Shown here: positions 40,296 to 49,228 of the stretch, one piece after another
Numbering within the stretch: the first letter of the stretch is position 1
Layout: each line of letters starts with the position of its first letter
Origin: Candidatus Altimarinota bacterium
GTDB taxonomy: Bacteria > Patescibacteriota > Gracilibacteria > UBA4473
Direction of reading: 5' to 3'
NCBI GenBank assembly: GCA_021734525.1
Contig: JAIPIW010000001.1
Span: forward strand, 1-61,534
Length of the DNA: 61,534 nucleotides
Position numbers and translations under genes: made by a program
The notes under the pieces: generated by a model
What the model saw: the letters and a program-made list of their open reading frames with translations, nothing else
The model's database searches: none
What the model was told of the DNA's origin: nothing

Positions 40296-41545
40296 AGATT
40301 CATTTTGTTGGTATCGGGGGGATTGGTATCTCTGCCTTAGCGCAATTTTGTTTGAGTAGGGGAGACATCGTTACCGGTTCTGAAATGCAAGAAACAGTAA
40401 TTCTTCCCAAGCTTAGGAAGCTGGGAATTAAAGTAATACTACCCCAAAAAGAAGAAAATATAGCAGAAGATACAGATCTGCTCGTGTATTCGGAAGCGGT
40501 TCCAGAAACAAACCCAGAAAGAGTATTTGCAACCAAGAATAACATTCCCCAAAAATCTTACTTTGCTTATTTGGGGGAAATTTCCAAAGGTTATAGAACT
40601 ATTGCAGTATGTGGAACGCATGGAAAAACATCCACTATAGCGCTTCTTGCGACAGGACTGGCAACTACAAATCTAGATCCTACGGTAATTGTGGGCACTA
40701 CCTTGCCACAATTTGGTGAAACTAATTTCCAAAAAGGGAGTGGTGAGTGGTTATTGGTAGAAGCCTGTGAATATCGTCGTAATTTTAGATTTTTGAACCC
40801 AGAGGTCGTAGTACTTGCTGATCTAGATTATGATCATCCAGATGCTTTCCCTACTGAAAATGATTATTACCAAGCTTTTGCTGATTTCTGTAATAGTGCA
40901 GAGACAGTGATTTATCATGATAATGAAAAATCTAGACGAGTTTTAGTGACTTTCAAAGGAAATAGAATTACAGTAACAGAGCTAGAACAACCATTATATT
41001 ATAATATAATATCTGGGGGATGTAATCAGCGGAATCTAAGTTTGGCGTTAGAAACAGCGAACTACTTAGACGTAGATCTTGAGGAATTTAAGAAAGGATT
41101 AGAAAGCTTTGTTTCGCCGGGGAGAAGACAAGAATACTTAGGAGAAAAAAATGGAATTCATATTTATGATGATTACGCACACCATCCTACAGAACTTAAA
41201 GCACTCATTGCTGTCTTACGGGAAAAACATCCAAACAAAAATATAACCATGATTTTTGAACCGCACCAACATGCGCGCACTATCCAGTTTTTTGATGGAT
41301 TTGTAGAGGTACTCCAATTGCCAGACAAGATTGGTATCTTTCCTATTTATCCCGCCAGAGATGCCGAAGAAGATAAACAAAAAATGCCAACTTCCAAACT
41401 TATCCAAGCCATTCCAAATGCGATAGAGATTAAGGATGTGGCAGATGCGAAAGAATTTGCTAGTCAATTAAGCAAAGGAGATGTTTTGGTTTTTACAGGA
41501 GCTGGAAAGGTGGATGAATTGGCGAAGGAGTTCATTATAAAATGA
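40292..41545 (+). CDS. murC: UDP-N-acetylmuramate-L-alanine ligase (MurC)
   Basis: This 417-residue Mur ligase has an N-terminal dinucleotide-like GIGGIGISALAQFCL, the P-loop AVCGTHGKTSTIALLA (about 108-122), a central ligase domain with EACEYRRNF and LADLDYDHPD, and a C-terminal domain with DDYAHHPTELKALI and FEPHQHARTI. It joins L-Ala to UDP-MurNAc. It is somewhat short (the family is usually 450-490 residues). The palindrome at 40993-41010 encodes PLYYNIISG just before the usual H-N-x-x-N region, here GCNQRNLSLAL, an unusual replacement. Mpl is the main alternative. Confidence 0.82.
   Translation: MKIHFVGIGGIGISALAQFCLSRGDIVTGSEMQETVILPKLRKLGIKVILPQKEENIAEDTDLLVYSEAVPETNPERVFATKNNIPQKSYFAYLGEISKGYRTIAVCGTHGKTSTIALLATGLATTNLDPTVIVGTTLPQFGETNFQKGSGEWLLVEACEYRRNFRFLNPEVVVLADLDYDHPDAFPTENDYYQAFADFCNSAETVIYHDNEKSRRVLVTFKGNRITVTELEQPLYYNIISGGCNQRNLSLALETANYLDVDLEEFKKGLESFVSPGRRQEYLGEKNGIHIYDDYAHHPTELKALIAVLREKHPNKNITMIFEPHQHARTIQFFDGFVEVLQLPDKIGIFPIYPARDAEEDKQKMPTSKLIQAIPNAIEIKDVADAKEFASQLSKGDVLVFTGAGKVDELAKEFIIK
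40993..41010. repeat. AT-only palindrome inside murC
   Basis: ATTATATTATAATATAAT is a perfect 18-bp palindrome within the murC coding region, in frame (codons for L-Y-Y-N-I-I). It is the only copy inside a gene body. It is identical in its core to the intergenic copies, so the coding sequence tolerates it or was built from it. Confidence 0.78.
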
Positions 41546-41600
41546 TTTGACTTCTGAGGGAATATTATATAAAAGCGATATAATTATTATTTAAAATAAC

Positions 41601-41927
41601 ATGCCAATAGACAACCAAGATCGATTTAAAGATGAATTTGATTTTTCCAACTTAACCAACATTAATAAAACAGCAGAAGTAAGAATATGTGCTAGGTCAA
41701 AAAAGCAACCGGGAGTAGGTGTGGTTGTTCAGAACGTAGAAGGTGGTGTAGAAATAATTTGTGGCGCCTATGATGAAAATGGAAGATGTCATTGGGGGGC
41801 TAGTTGTTGTACCACGGAGGATGATTTAAAGAAATGTAGTCAGGATGATGGAAAAGGAGTGACTGTTGTAAGTAGAAAATCTAGAATGGTTGAGAATAGC
41901 TCTTCTCTGGGAAGTTATCCTATGTAA
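41601..41927 (+). CDS. Hypothetical small Cys-containing protein
   Basis: I do not recognise this 108-residue protein. The first 30 residues are polar. Residues 35-75 look like a small beta domain with six cysteines (RICARSKK, EIICGAYDENGRCHWGASCCTTEDDLKKC). The tail is Ser-rich. There is no signal peptide. It lies between murC and asnS, with 55 and 73 bp spacers, so it is probably monocistronic. A TATAAT sits near 41579, 17 nt before the start. Confidence 0.5.
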   Translation: MPIDNQDRFKDEFDFSNLTNINKTAEVRICARSKKQPGVGVVVQNVEGGVEIICGAYDENGRCHWGASCCTTEDDLKKCSQDDGKGVTVVSRKSRMVENSSSLGSYPM

Positions 41928-42000
41928 TAATATTTGTTTACAGGGAGATCATTGACTTTTACCTCTATATCACGAGAATCTAACTGTTATATTTTTAGAG

Positions 42001-43386
42001 ATGGAAGTAGAAGTAAAAGATATTTTTCGGGAAACAAAAAAACTTCTTAATCAGGAAATCATTGTTTCTGGTTGGGTAAGAACGGTGCGTTCTTCCTCAC
42101 AAGTAGCTTTCTTGCAATTACATGACGGGACATTCTTTAGTCCGGTACAAGTTGTTTTTGAACCAACGCTTTCTAATTTTACAGAGATAGAAAAGATTAC
42201 GATTGGTTCGGCGATAGAGGTAACTGGTAAGTTGGTAGAATCTAAAGGTGGAGGACAAGATTTTGAAATCAAAGCTGAGAGGATAGAAGGGAAGGGAGCT
42301 TCTGATCTAGATTATCCTCTCCAAAAAAAGAGACATACTTTCGAATATCTCCGTACCATTGGACACCTGCGTCCTCGTTCCAACACTTTTCAAGCGGTTT
42401 TTAGGCTCAGATCTAAATTGGATTATGCCATTCATAAGTTTTTCCAGGAAAGAAACTTTGTCTATTTACATTCGCCAATAATCACCACTAGTGATTGCGA
42501 AGGAGCCGGGGAAATGTTCCAGGTGACAACTCTAGATCTCAAAAATCCTCCCCTAACTAAAGACAAAGAAATCGATTTCTCTAAAGACTTTTTTGGTAAA
42601 CCAGCTTCCTTGACTGTCAGTGGACAGTTGCAAGGAGAAGCTTTTGCTTTAGCTTACAAGAAAATATATACCTTTGGTCCAACTTTTAGGGCAGAGAATT
42701 CCAATACTGCCAGACACGTAGCAGAGTTCTGGATGATGGAACCGGAAATAGCCTTCGCAGATATTAATGACAATATGGATTTAGCAGAAGATATGATGAA
42801 GTACGTTATTAATTATGTCTTAGAAGAACTTCCGGAAGAGATGGAATTCTTTGATAAGTTTATTGAACCAGGGGTGTTAGATAGACTAAAGAAGATTGCC
42901 AAAGCCAGTTTTGAAAGAATTACCTACACGAAAGCTATTGAAATTTTAGAGAAATCAAAAGAAAAATTTCAGTTTCCAGTAAAGTGGGGATTAGATCTTC
43001 AAAGTGAACACGAACAGTACATCTGTAAGCATTACGATAAGCCAGTTTTTGTCGTAGATTATCCAAAAGAAATAAAAGCTTTCTATATGCGACTTAACGA
43101 TGACAATAAAACTGTTGCGGCGATGGATTTACTGGCTCCAGGAGTTGGAGAAATTATTGGTGGATCTCAAAGAGAAGAAAGAATGGATGTCTTGGAAAAA
43201 AGAATCAAAGAATCTGGACTAAATAAGGAAGACTACTGGTGGTATTTAGATCTCAGAAAATATGGAGGGGTAAAACACGCTGGTTTTGGTCTTGGTTTTG
43301 AACGCCTTATTATGTACATGACGGGAATGAGTAATATCCGGGACGCCATTCCTTTTGCGAGGACTCCGAAGAATGCGGAGTTTTAG
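42001..43386 (+). CDS. asnS: Asparaginyl-tRNA synthetase
   Basis: This 461-residue class IIb synthetase has an N-terminal OB fold ([25 protein letters not shown]), motif 2 with [28 protein letters not shown], and motif 3 [21 protein letters not shown]. The insert and [24 protein letters not shown] stretch mark AsnRS rather than AspRS. It is read rightward from a TG-TATATT extended -10 ending 7 nt before the start, another near-leaderless case. It ends 4 nt inside the convergent unknown gene. Confidence 0.92.
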   Translation: MEVEVKDIFRETKKLLNQEIIVSGWVRTVRSSSQVAFLQLHDGTFFSPVQVVFEPTLSNFTEIEKITIGSAIEVTGKLVESKGGGQDFEIKAERIEGKGASDLDYPLQKKRHTFEYLRTIGHLRPRSNTFQAVFRLRSKLDYAIHKFFQERNFVYLHSPIITTSDCEGAGEMFQVTTLDLKNPPLTKDKEIDFSKDFFGKPASLTVSGQLQGEAFALAYKKIYTFGPTFRAENSNTARHVAEFWMMEPEIAFADINDNMDLAEDMMKYVINYVLEELPEEMEFFDKFIEPGVLDRLKKIAKASFERITYTKAIEILEKSKEKFQFPVKWGLDLQSEHEQYICKHYDKPVFVVDYPKEIKAFYMRLNDDNKTVAAMDLLAPGVGEIIGGSQREERMDVLEKRIKESGLNKEDYWWYLDLRKYGGVKHAGFGLGFERLIMYMTGMSNIRDAIPFARTPKNAEF

Positions 43387-44039
43387 AGCACCTTTGGTTG
43401 AACTGTCCAAATTGTTTTTCCTGCCTCTGTTTTTTCTTCGCAAGTAAGAAATCCAGTTGCTAATAGTACTTTTGTAGTACTATCAATATGTTCAAAGATA
43501 GTAGTTACTAATTGTGCTGCTTTTTCTCCTGCTTTAACAGGATCTCCATTGAAATGAGCTGGGCTATTTCGATAATTATTGAGGAAACTTCCCATTTGGC
43601 TGAGACGAAATTTGATTTCTCTTTGTTCACTGTCTGAGATATCAGCTTTATCGGATTCCTCGTCAAGCTCCTTTAGTATTCCGTCGATGTGTTTATCGAC
43701 AGTTTGTGCATTTGCAAAATAACCTCCAGCATTTTCAGGATTGCTACCACTCGGTAATTCTAAACCTTTTGCGAGCTGGAATAAAAATCCTTCTAGAGCT
43801 TTATAGGCAGGAGCCATAAGAAAAGAGAAATCAGTAACAGCTTGTGCACCAGGAATTCTTGCTTCAAGAAGGATAACTTCATCCACAAGGTGGTCTAAAA
43901 TTTTTTCCTCCAAAAAAAGCAGGGTTTTGTGATCAAAAATTTTTTTTAATGTCGTGATATATCCAGCTTGGTCGTGTCGTTTTTGTTTCAATTCAGGATC
44001 ATCATTTATTTGATTCCATTTATCATAATGTCTAGCCAT
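43383..44039 (-). CDS. Unknown gene under a CIRCE-like operator
   Basis: I do not firmly recognise this 218-residue protein. It is soluble and helical, with a central [18 protein letters not shown] and a later [32 protein letters not shown]. The latter recalls the C-terminal domain of RNase LS/RnlA-type toxins, where R-N-x-x-A/F-H recurs, so a HEPN-like or RnlA-like fold is possible. Its start codon lies 28 nt from a CIRCE-like element, the usual distance for HrcA-controlled genes, so it may be induced by heat or misfolded protein. It is divergent from aspS. Confidence 0.55.
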   Translation of the reverse strand: MARHYDKWNQINDDPELKQKRHDQAGYITTLKKIFDHKTLLFLEEKILDHLVDEVILLEARIPGAQAVTDFSFLMAPAYKALEGFLFQLAKGLELPSGSNPENAGGYFANAQTVDKHIDGILKELDEESDKADISDSEQREIKFRLSQMGSFLNNYRNSPAHFNGDPVKAGEKAAQLVTTIFEHIDSTTKVLLATGFLTCEEKTEAGKTIWTVQPKVL

Positions 44040-44066
44040 TTTTAATGTGATTAAAGTAGCGATATT

Positions 44067-44093
44067 TTTGCACTCTCTTAAATAGAGTGCAAA
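44067..44093. promoter_or_regulatory. CIRCE-like HrcA operator
   Basis: TTTGCACTC-N9-GAGTGCAAA matches the CIRCE consensus TTAGCACTC-N9-GAGTGCTAA in the exact spacer length and in all but one position of each arm, a change that is symmetrical. CIRCE is the binding site of the HrcA repressor before groES, dnaK and hrcA. Here it lies between a gene of unknown function (start 28 nt to the left) and aspS (start about 100 nt to the right). No chaperone gene is adjacent. Confidence 0.75.
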
Positions 44094-44106
44094 TTCGTTT
44101 TTTACT

Positions 44107-44132
44107 GGATTCCTGCCTGCGCAGGAATGACG
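44107..44132. repeat. Dispersed GC-rich inverted repeat
   Basis: GGATTCCTGCCTGCGCAGGA followed by ATGACG contains the inverted arms ATTCCTG and CAGGAAT. It resembles the widespread dispersed repeat of the ATTCCCGCCTGCGCGGGAAT type found in many bacteria, and is much richer in G/C than its surroundings. It lies in the spacer before aspS. Confidence 0.6.
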
Positions 44133-44193
44133 AAATACGAGAGTTTGACTGTCATCTTAAAAAACACGACAATTTGTGTACTTAATTTTAGGA

Positions 44194-45948
44194 ATGCTTA
44201 GAACTCACACCTGCGGAGAACTCAGATCCAAACAAATTGGCAAGGAAGTAACTCTTTGTGGTTGGGTACATAATCGTCGAGACCACGGAGGGATTATTTT
44301 TGTAGATCTACGGGATAGATATGGACTAACCCAAATAGTCTTTGATCCAAAATCAAATAAAAAAGCACATTCTTTAGCAGAAGATGTTAGATCAGAATGG
44401 GTTTTAGCGGTAACGGGAAAAGTAAGAGACAGGGGAGAAGGATTACACAATAAGAACCTAGATACCGGAGGGATAGAGGTAATTATTAGTGAAATAGAAG
44501 TTTTAAACAAAGCCAAAACTCCTCCTTTTGAAATTGATGGAGATGTTAAGAATGATGACCTCCGGATGGAATACCGTTACTTAGATTTACGGAGAGAAAG
44601 GATGCAGAAGAATCTAAAACTCAGACACGAAGTTTGTCAGGTAGTTAGAGAATACTTTAGTAAAAATGATTTTTTAGAAATAGAAACACCAATTCTAGTG
44701 AAAGGTACTCCAGAAGGTTCCAGAGAATACTTAGTTCCTAGTCGTATTCATCCAGGAAAGTTCTATGTTCTTCCTCAATCTCCTCAACAGTTGAAACAGC
44801 TTCTGATGGTGGGCGGAATAGATAAATATTTTCAGATTGCTAGGTGTTTCCGGGATGAAGATTTACGAGGAGATCGACAACCAGAATTTACGCAGTTTGA
44901 AATAGAAATGTCTTTTGCTACCGAAGAAGACATTTTAGAAGCAGTGGAAGGATCTTTCCATGAACTAACAGCCAAACTTGCTAAAGACAAACAGTGGCAG
45001 AAGTTCTTAGTTAAAGGAAAATTTCCTCGTCTCACTTGGCAAGAAGCCATGGAGACTTACGGGTCAGATAAACCAGACTTAAGATTTGATCTTAAATTTA
45101 CAGATATTACGGCAGAATCTAAAAAATGTGGTTTTGGTATTTTTGAAAAGTCAGAATATGTTTTTGCCTTAAGGGTAGAAAAAGGAGCAGAAATTTCTCG
45201 GAAAGAGATAGATGACTGGACCGAGATTGCCCGTACCCATGGTGCGGGAGGTTTGGCTTGGATTAGGGTGGGAGAAGACTCCGGTCCAGTAGCAAAAAAT
45301 GCTAATCCAGAGTTTATTAAGTCTTTAGAGAAAAAAACTAATGGTAAAAAAGGAGATCTAATCTTCTTTGGTGCCGGTAGCTTTGAAGAGGCTACTGTCC
45401 CATTGGGCCAAGTTAGACTTGCGGTAGGAGAGAAGTTTGGGTTACGAAGTCCAGATGAGTTTGCTTTTGTTTGGGTCACAGATTTTCCGCTCTTCCTCAA
45501 GAATGATCAGGGAGAAATAGCTTCTGCTCATCACCCTTTTACGCGGCCTCATCCAGAGGATTTAGCACTACTTACAAAAGAGCCACTTAAAGTACGTTCC
45601 CTAGCTTTTGATATTGTCCTCAATGGTAATGAACTAGGAGGAGGTTCAATGAGAATTCATGAACCAGACTTACAGCACCAGATTTTTGAAGTCCTCGGTA
45701 TGAACGAAAAGGAAATTCAAATGAAATTTGGCCACTTACTCAAAGCTTTTCAGTATGGTTGTCCACCGCACGGTGGTTGTGCAATGGGATTAGATCGAGT
45801 AGTAATGCTCTTGGCTGGAGAACCAAATATTAGGGAGGTGATTGCCTTCCCGAAGAATGCTTCCGCACAAGACTTAATGTTGGGAGCACCATCCGTGATG
45901 CCCGATAAAGAAATACGGGAACAAAATATTAAAATAGTAGAAAAATAA
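44194..45948 (+). CDS. aspS: Aspartyl-tRNA synthetase
   Basis: From ATG 44194 (MLRTHTCGEL) this is a 584-residue bacterial-type AspRS. The ORF's earlier start at 44176 adds six unconserved residues. It has the OB domain (VTLCGWVHNRRDHGGIIFVDLRDRYG), motif 1, motif 2 (YFQIARCFRDEDLRGDRQPEFTQFEIEMSF), a GAD insert (about 290-410), and motif 3 (YGCPPHGGCAMGLDRVVMLLAGEPNIREVIAFPK). Some bacterial enzymes also charge tRNA-Asn, but AsnRS is present here, so discrimination is likely. Confidence 0.94.
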   Translation: MLRTHTCGELRSKQIGKEVTLCGWVHNRRDHGGIIFVDLRDRYGLTQIVFDPKSNKKAHSLAEDVRSEWVLAVTGKVRDRGEGLHNKNLDTGGIEVIISEIEVLNKAKTPPFEIDGDVKNDDLRMEYRYLDLRRERMQKNLKLRHEVCQVVREYFSKNDFLEIETPILVKGTPEGSREYLVPSRIHPGKFYVLPQSPQQLKQLLMVGGIDKYFQIARCFRDEDLRGDRQPEFTQFEIEMSFATEEDILEAVEGSFHELTAKLAKDKQWQKFLVKGKFPRLTWQEAMETYGSDKPDLRFDLKFTDITAESKKCGFGIFEKSEYVFALRVEKGAEISRKEIDDWTEIARTHGAGGLAWIRVGEDSGPVAKNANPEFIKSLEKKTNGKKGDLIFFGAGSFEEATVPLGQVRLAVGEKFGLRSPDEFAFVWVTDFPLFLKNDQGEIASAHHPFTRPHPEDLALLTKEPLKVRSLAFDIVLNGNELGGGSMRIHEPDLQHQIFEVLGMNEKEIQMKFGHLLKAFQYGCPPHGGCAMGLDRVVMLLAGEPNIREVIAFPKNASAQDLMLGAPSVMPDKEIREQNIKIVEK

Positions 45949-45969
45949 AGTGTGCTATAATTAAAAGAC

Positions 45970-46425
45970 ATGGCTTTAGATAAATATATTGGTCCCAACG
46001 AAACAATTCATCTTAGTTTTGGGATGTCGATCCAGTATTTCACTATGCAAGTGATTTTAATTACCTTGTTTTTTGCAGCGTTTGCTTGGTTTATGCAGGG
46101 AGTGCCATATTTTGTGTGGATTATTACAATCGCTGGGGTAGCAGCGTTGTGGTATCGTTCTCACTTTTTCTTCACCACCAAATACTTTGTGACAGAAGAC
46201 AAGATTTATAAAAAAACTGGTATTTTTTGGACTAAATTACAATCATCTAAAGATGAAGAAATAGAGAATATAGAGGTGCGACAAGGATTTCTTGCTAAAT
46301 TAGTTTTCGACATGGGGACAATCAAGTTTAAAACTGCGACCACGGATTCGGAAATAGAACTGAAAAATGTAGCAGACCCTTTTAAGCGTAAAAAACAGAT
46401 AGAAGCAGTGTTTGCTTTGCCTTAG
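45970..46425 (+). CDS. Membrane bacterial PH-domain protein (YdbS-like)
   Basis: This 151-residue protein has two transmembrane helices (about 27-45 and 50-68) followed by a bPH2 domain: FFFTTKYFVTEDKIYKKTGIFWTKLQSSKDEEIENIEVRQGFLAKLVFDMGTIKFKTA. The motif I/V-x-R-Q-G-x-L-x-x-L is characteristic. Such proteins sit in the inner membrane; their role is unknown, though some relate to envelope stress. It follows aspS by 21 nt and may share its transcript. Confidence 0.78.
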   Translation: MALDKYIGPNETIHLSFGMSIQYFTMQVILITLFFAAFAWFMQGVPYFVWIITIAGVAALWYRSHFFFTTKYFVTEDKIYKKTGIFWTKLQSSKDEEIENIEVRQGFLAKLVFDMGTIKFKTATTDSEIELKNVADPFKRKKQIEAVFALP

Positions 46426-46475
46426 TTTTTCTACAGATATTTGTGAAAAATAATTTTCTCCATTAAAATGATCTT

Positions 46476-46667
46476 ATGAAAAACAAAAAGAAAAATCCAC
46501 GTTGGGGAGTTATCGTTCCAATAATAATCATTTTACTGGCCTTGGGATGGATGTTTAGATTGCACGAGAAGGTTTTTGAAATGAGCAGAGAACTTTCACC
46601 AGAAGCACCGATGGTACTAGAACAGGAGTACCCATTGTGGAGTTCTGTGTATGATCAAGAAAAGTAG
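46476..46667 (+). CDS. Small single-pass membrane protein
   Basis: This 63-residue protein has a basic N-terminus (KNKKKNPRW), one transmembrane helix (about 10-27, VIVPIIIILLALGWMF), and a short polar outer tail with Pro/Glu (MSRELSPEAPMVLEQEYPLW). It is not recognisable as a named family. It is convergent with the broken HicA gene, whose end lies 3 nt away. Expression is plausible from its position 50 nt after the PH gene. Confidence 0.5.
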   Translation: MKNKKKNPRWGVIVPIIIILLALGWMFRLHEKVFEMSRELSPEAPMVLEQEYPLWSSVYDQEK

Positions 46668-46670
46668 ATC

Positions 46671-46904
46671 TTATTTTTTGTATTTTTCGCAAAATTTATT
46701 TTTGTCCATTTCAATGTCGGACAAAATACCAAGAATTGTTCCTGGTCGTAGTATTTCTTTTCCATGAATAGGAATGGTTGTTCTTAAGTTTTTAAGATCG
46801 TGTTTTACAAAAAAATGACTACCGCGAGTTCTAGCAATAAAAAATCCTTCCTACTCTAAAAATTTCAACATTTGTTTTCCTGAAATTTTTGGTAACTTAG
46901 GCAT
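46671..46904 (-). pseudogene. hicA: HicA toxin with an in-frame TAG
   Basis: The frame reads MPKLPKISGKQMLKFLE, then TAG (46851-46853), then EGFFIARTRGSHFFVKH, continuing to a normal stop at 46671. Without the TAG this is a complete 77-residue HicA (K-x-F-x-x-R-x-R-G-S-H-x-x-F and TTIPIHGKEILRPGTILGIL). A single A-to-T change of AAG to TAG would make the stop. HicB overlaps it by 8 nt. The toxin is probably dead; ribosome re-initiation at a later Met or readthrough cannot be excluded. Confidence 0.85.
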
Positions 46905-47115
46905 TAGTTGAAATCTTTAAGTTTTGGACACCAATGAATTTTACTTCCTCTTCTGGCTCCTGTTTCTGGCTTTCTAAGCACAAACGAGCAACTTCTTCTA
47001 AGCGTTTATAAAGTTGAGTCAGGGTTTTAGCTTGAGTACGACAACCATGTAGAGTTGGGATTGATCCTAAAAACCAACCCTCTTTATCTTGTTGAATGAT
47101 TACTGTGAAATCCAT
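46897..47115 (-). CDS. hicB: HicB-like antitoxin
   Basis: This 72-residue protein has the HicB start DFTVIIQQDKEGWFLGSIPTLHGCRTQAKTLTQLYKRLEEVARL. The P-x-L-x-G-C-x-T-x-A pattern is a partial RNase H-like fold found in HicB antitoxins. It is intact while its toxin partner is broken, so the locus is either a decaying addiction module or a surviving immunity gene. A DNA-binding domain is absent. Confidence 0.8.
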   Translation of the reverse strand: MDFTVIIQQDKEGWFLGSIPTLHGCRTQAKTLTQLYKRLEEVARLCLESQKQEPEEEVKFIGVQNLKISTNA

Positions 47116-47157
47116 ACTTAAATAGTATTTTTTTAATTTAAAAAAGCAACATGCCTT

Positions 47158-49131
47158 CTATTTCTTAGCTTTCTTGGTTAGCTCTTCAATTTCATCGCGA
47201 AGTAATGCCGCTCTTTCGAAGTCGAGGTTTTTTACAGCAATGTCCATTTGATTATTTAGCTCATGGATCATTCTTTCGATATCGTCTTTCTTTTTGAGTT
47301 TATCGAAGTTGCGTGGTTTGCCACCAGCTAGATCTTTAGAGATATCTACGATCTCTTTCTTAATGGTTGTCGGGGTAATGTTGTGTTTAATATTGTAAGC
47401 TTCTTGGATAGTTCTTCTTCTATTGGTTTCGGAAATTGCGTCTCGCATAGCATCTGTTTTTTTATTGGCGTACATGATGACGTGTCCTTCAGAGTTACGG
47501 GCGGCACGACCAATTACTTGTAGTAAAGCGTCCCTGGAACGTAGGAATCCTTGTTTGTCTGCATCCAAGATACAGATGAGAGATACTTCTGGTAAATCTA
47601 GTCCTTCGCGGAGTAGATTAATTCCTACCACTACTTCTATTTTTCCGTGTCGGAGTTCGGTTAGTATTTCGATACGTTCTAAAGTTTCTATTTCCGAATG
47701 AAGATACTTAGCTTTGACACCAGATTCTATTAAGTGTTCTGCTAAATCTTCTGCAGACTTTTTGGTAACCGTGGTGATTAGTACTCGTTGATTTTTAGCG
47801 GTGATGCGTTTCACTTCATTGAGTAGATCATCTATCTGGTGCTTAGTCGGACGAATCTCAATGCTTGGATCCAGCAGTCCGGTAGGACGAATAATTTGTT
47901 CTACCAGTTTATTCTTATCGCAATGCAGGTATTCGTATTTTCCAGGAGTGGCAGAAACGTAGATAGCTTGCTTGATACGTTCTTCGAATTCATTGAATCT
48001 GAGAGGACGATTATCTAGGGATGATGGCAATCTAAACCCGTGTTCTATCAGGGTTTGTTTTCTGCTCAAGTTACCGTTAAACATTCCTCCAATTTGGGGA
48101 ATAGAAATATGGGACTCATCCACAAAACATAAGAGGTTCTTGGGAAAGTAGTCTAGTAAAGTAGTGGGAGGTTCTCCGGGAGCTTTACCAGACAAGTATC
48201 TGGTATAGTTTTCAATACCATTAACATGACCCATTTCCCGAAGCATTTCTAGGTCGTAAGTAGTTCTTTGACGTAACCGATGTGCTTCCAAATTCTTTCC
48301 TTGTTTACCAAGCTCTTGGAGACGTACTTCTAAATCTTTCTCGATTTCTTTGGTAGCCCTATCTATTTGTTCCTTGGTGGTCACTTGGTGTTTAGCGGGG
48401 AAGATAGTTACTTCCTCATGTTCTTGGATTAGTTCACCGGTGAAACCATCTACTTCTGATATCTTGTCTAAATTGTCTCCCCAGAACTCTAACTGATAGG
48501 CAGTATCTGAATTGGGAGAGAAAATAGTTATAACGTCTCCCAAGACTTCAAAAGTACCACGAGATAGTTCTGTTTTAGTTCTTTCATACTGGATATCTAC
48601 AAGTTTGCGTAAGAGGTCATTACGGACATAATCTTTTCCTTTCGTGATTTTCAGCGCTAACTTGCGGTAGGTTTCCACATCTCCCAGTCCATAAATACAG
48701 GAAACGGAAGAAACAATAATGACATCTTTGCGAGTCAGAAGATTAACAGTAGCTGCATGACGGAATTTTTCTATTTCTTCGTTAATTGTTGCTTCCTTTT
48801 CTATAAAAGTATCTGTGCGAGGCATATATGCTTCTGGCTGATAGTAATCATAGTAACTAACAAAGTAACACACGGCGTTATCTGGAAAAAATTGCTGGAA
48901 TTCTGCACAGAGTTGAGCAGCCAAGGTTTTATTATGAGCAAGTACTAAAGTAGGACGCTGAGTTTCTGCAATGAGATTGGCCATGGTAAAGGTTTTACCA
49001 GTACCAGTAGCTCCGAGCATTGTTTGGTGACGTAATCCATTATTTAACCCCTTCAGGAGAGTTTGAATAGCCTGTGGCTGATCTCCTGTAGGAGTAAAGT
49101 TAGAAACTAGACGAAATTTTTTATCACTCAT
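47158..49131 (-). CDS. uvrB: UvrABC excinuclease subunit B
   Basis: From ATG 49131 (MSDKKFRLVSNFTPTGDQPQAI) this is a 657-residue UvrB. The ORF's start at 49170 adds 13 unconserved residues. It has Walker A GATGTGKTF, the beta-hairpin YYDYYQPEAYMPRTDTFIEKEATIN, and helicase motifs including ILDADKQGFLRS and VIGRAARNSEG. A C-terminal UVR motif binds UvrC (about 620-655). It verifies damage and loads UvrC in nucleotide-excision repair. It is monocistronic, with an AT palindrome and a terminator upstream. Confidence 0.96.
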   Translation of the reverse strand: MSDKKFRLVSNFTPTGDQPQAIQTLLKGLNNGLRHQTMLGATGTGKTFTMANLIAETQRPTLVLAHNKTLAAQLCAEFQQFFPDNAVCYFVSYYDYYQPEAYMPRTDTFIEKEATINEEIEKFRHAATVNLLTRKDVIIVSSVSCIYGLGDVETYRKLALKITKGKDYVRNDLLRKLVDIQYERTKTELSRGTFEVLGDVITIFSPNSDTAYQLEFWGDNLDKISEVDGFTGELIQEHEEVTIFPAKHQVTTKEQIDRATKEIEKDLEVRLQELGKQGKNLEAHRLRQRTTYDLEMLREMGHVNGIENYTRYLSGKAPGEPPTTLLDYFPKNLLCFVDESHISIPQIGGMFNGNLSRKQTLIEHGFRLPSSLDNRPLRFNEFEERIKQAIYVSATPGKYEYLHCDKNKLVEQIIRPTGLLDPSIEIRPTKHQIDDLLNEVKRITAKNQRVLITTVTKKSAEDLAEHLIESGVKAKYLHSEIETLERIEILTELRHGKIEVVVGINLLREGLDLPEVSLICILDADKQGFLRSRDALLQVIGRAARNSEGHVIMYANKKTDAMRDAISETNRRRTIQEAYNIKHNITPTTIKKEIVDISKDLAGGKPRNFDKLKKKDDIERMIHELNNQMDIAVKNLDFERAALLRDEIEELTKKAKK

Positions 49132-49207
49132 GAAATTGGTGTGTCGTAAAATGTAGTAAATTAAAGCCACTTTGTCAAGGAAAACGCGAGAGAAAGGGGA
49201 TTTTGTG

Positions 49208-49227
49208 TGTTATATTATAATATAACA
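49208..49227. repeat. AT palindrome, longest perfect copy
   Basis: TGTTATATTATAATATAACA is a perfect 20-bp palindrome between uvrB and the DUF378 gene, directly behind that gene's terminator. This is the longest perfect copy in the window and defines the full element. On the minus strand its TATAAT lies about 80 nt before the uvrB start. Confidence 0.82.
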
Positions 49228-49228
49228 A

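Noticed and set aside
44176-44193. Longer aspS start
   Set aside because: The six extra residues are not conserved and the MLRTH start fits the family.
46671-46904. Recoding of TAG in hicA
   Set aside because: TAG is used as an ordinary stop elsewhere (transposase at 21809), and only this gene has one inside, so mutation is simpler.
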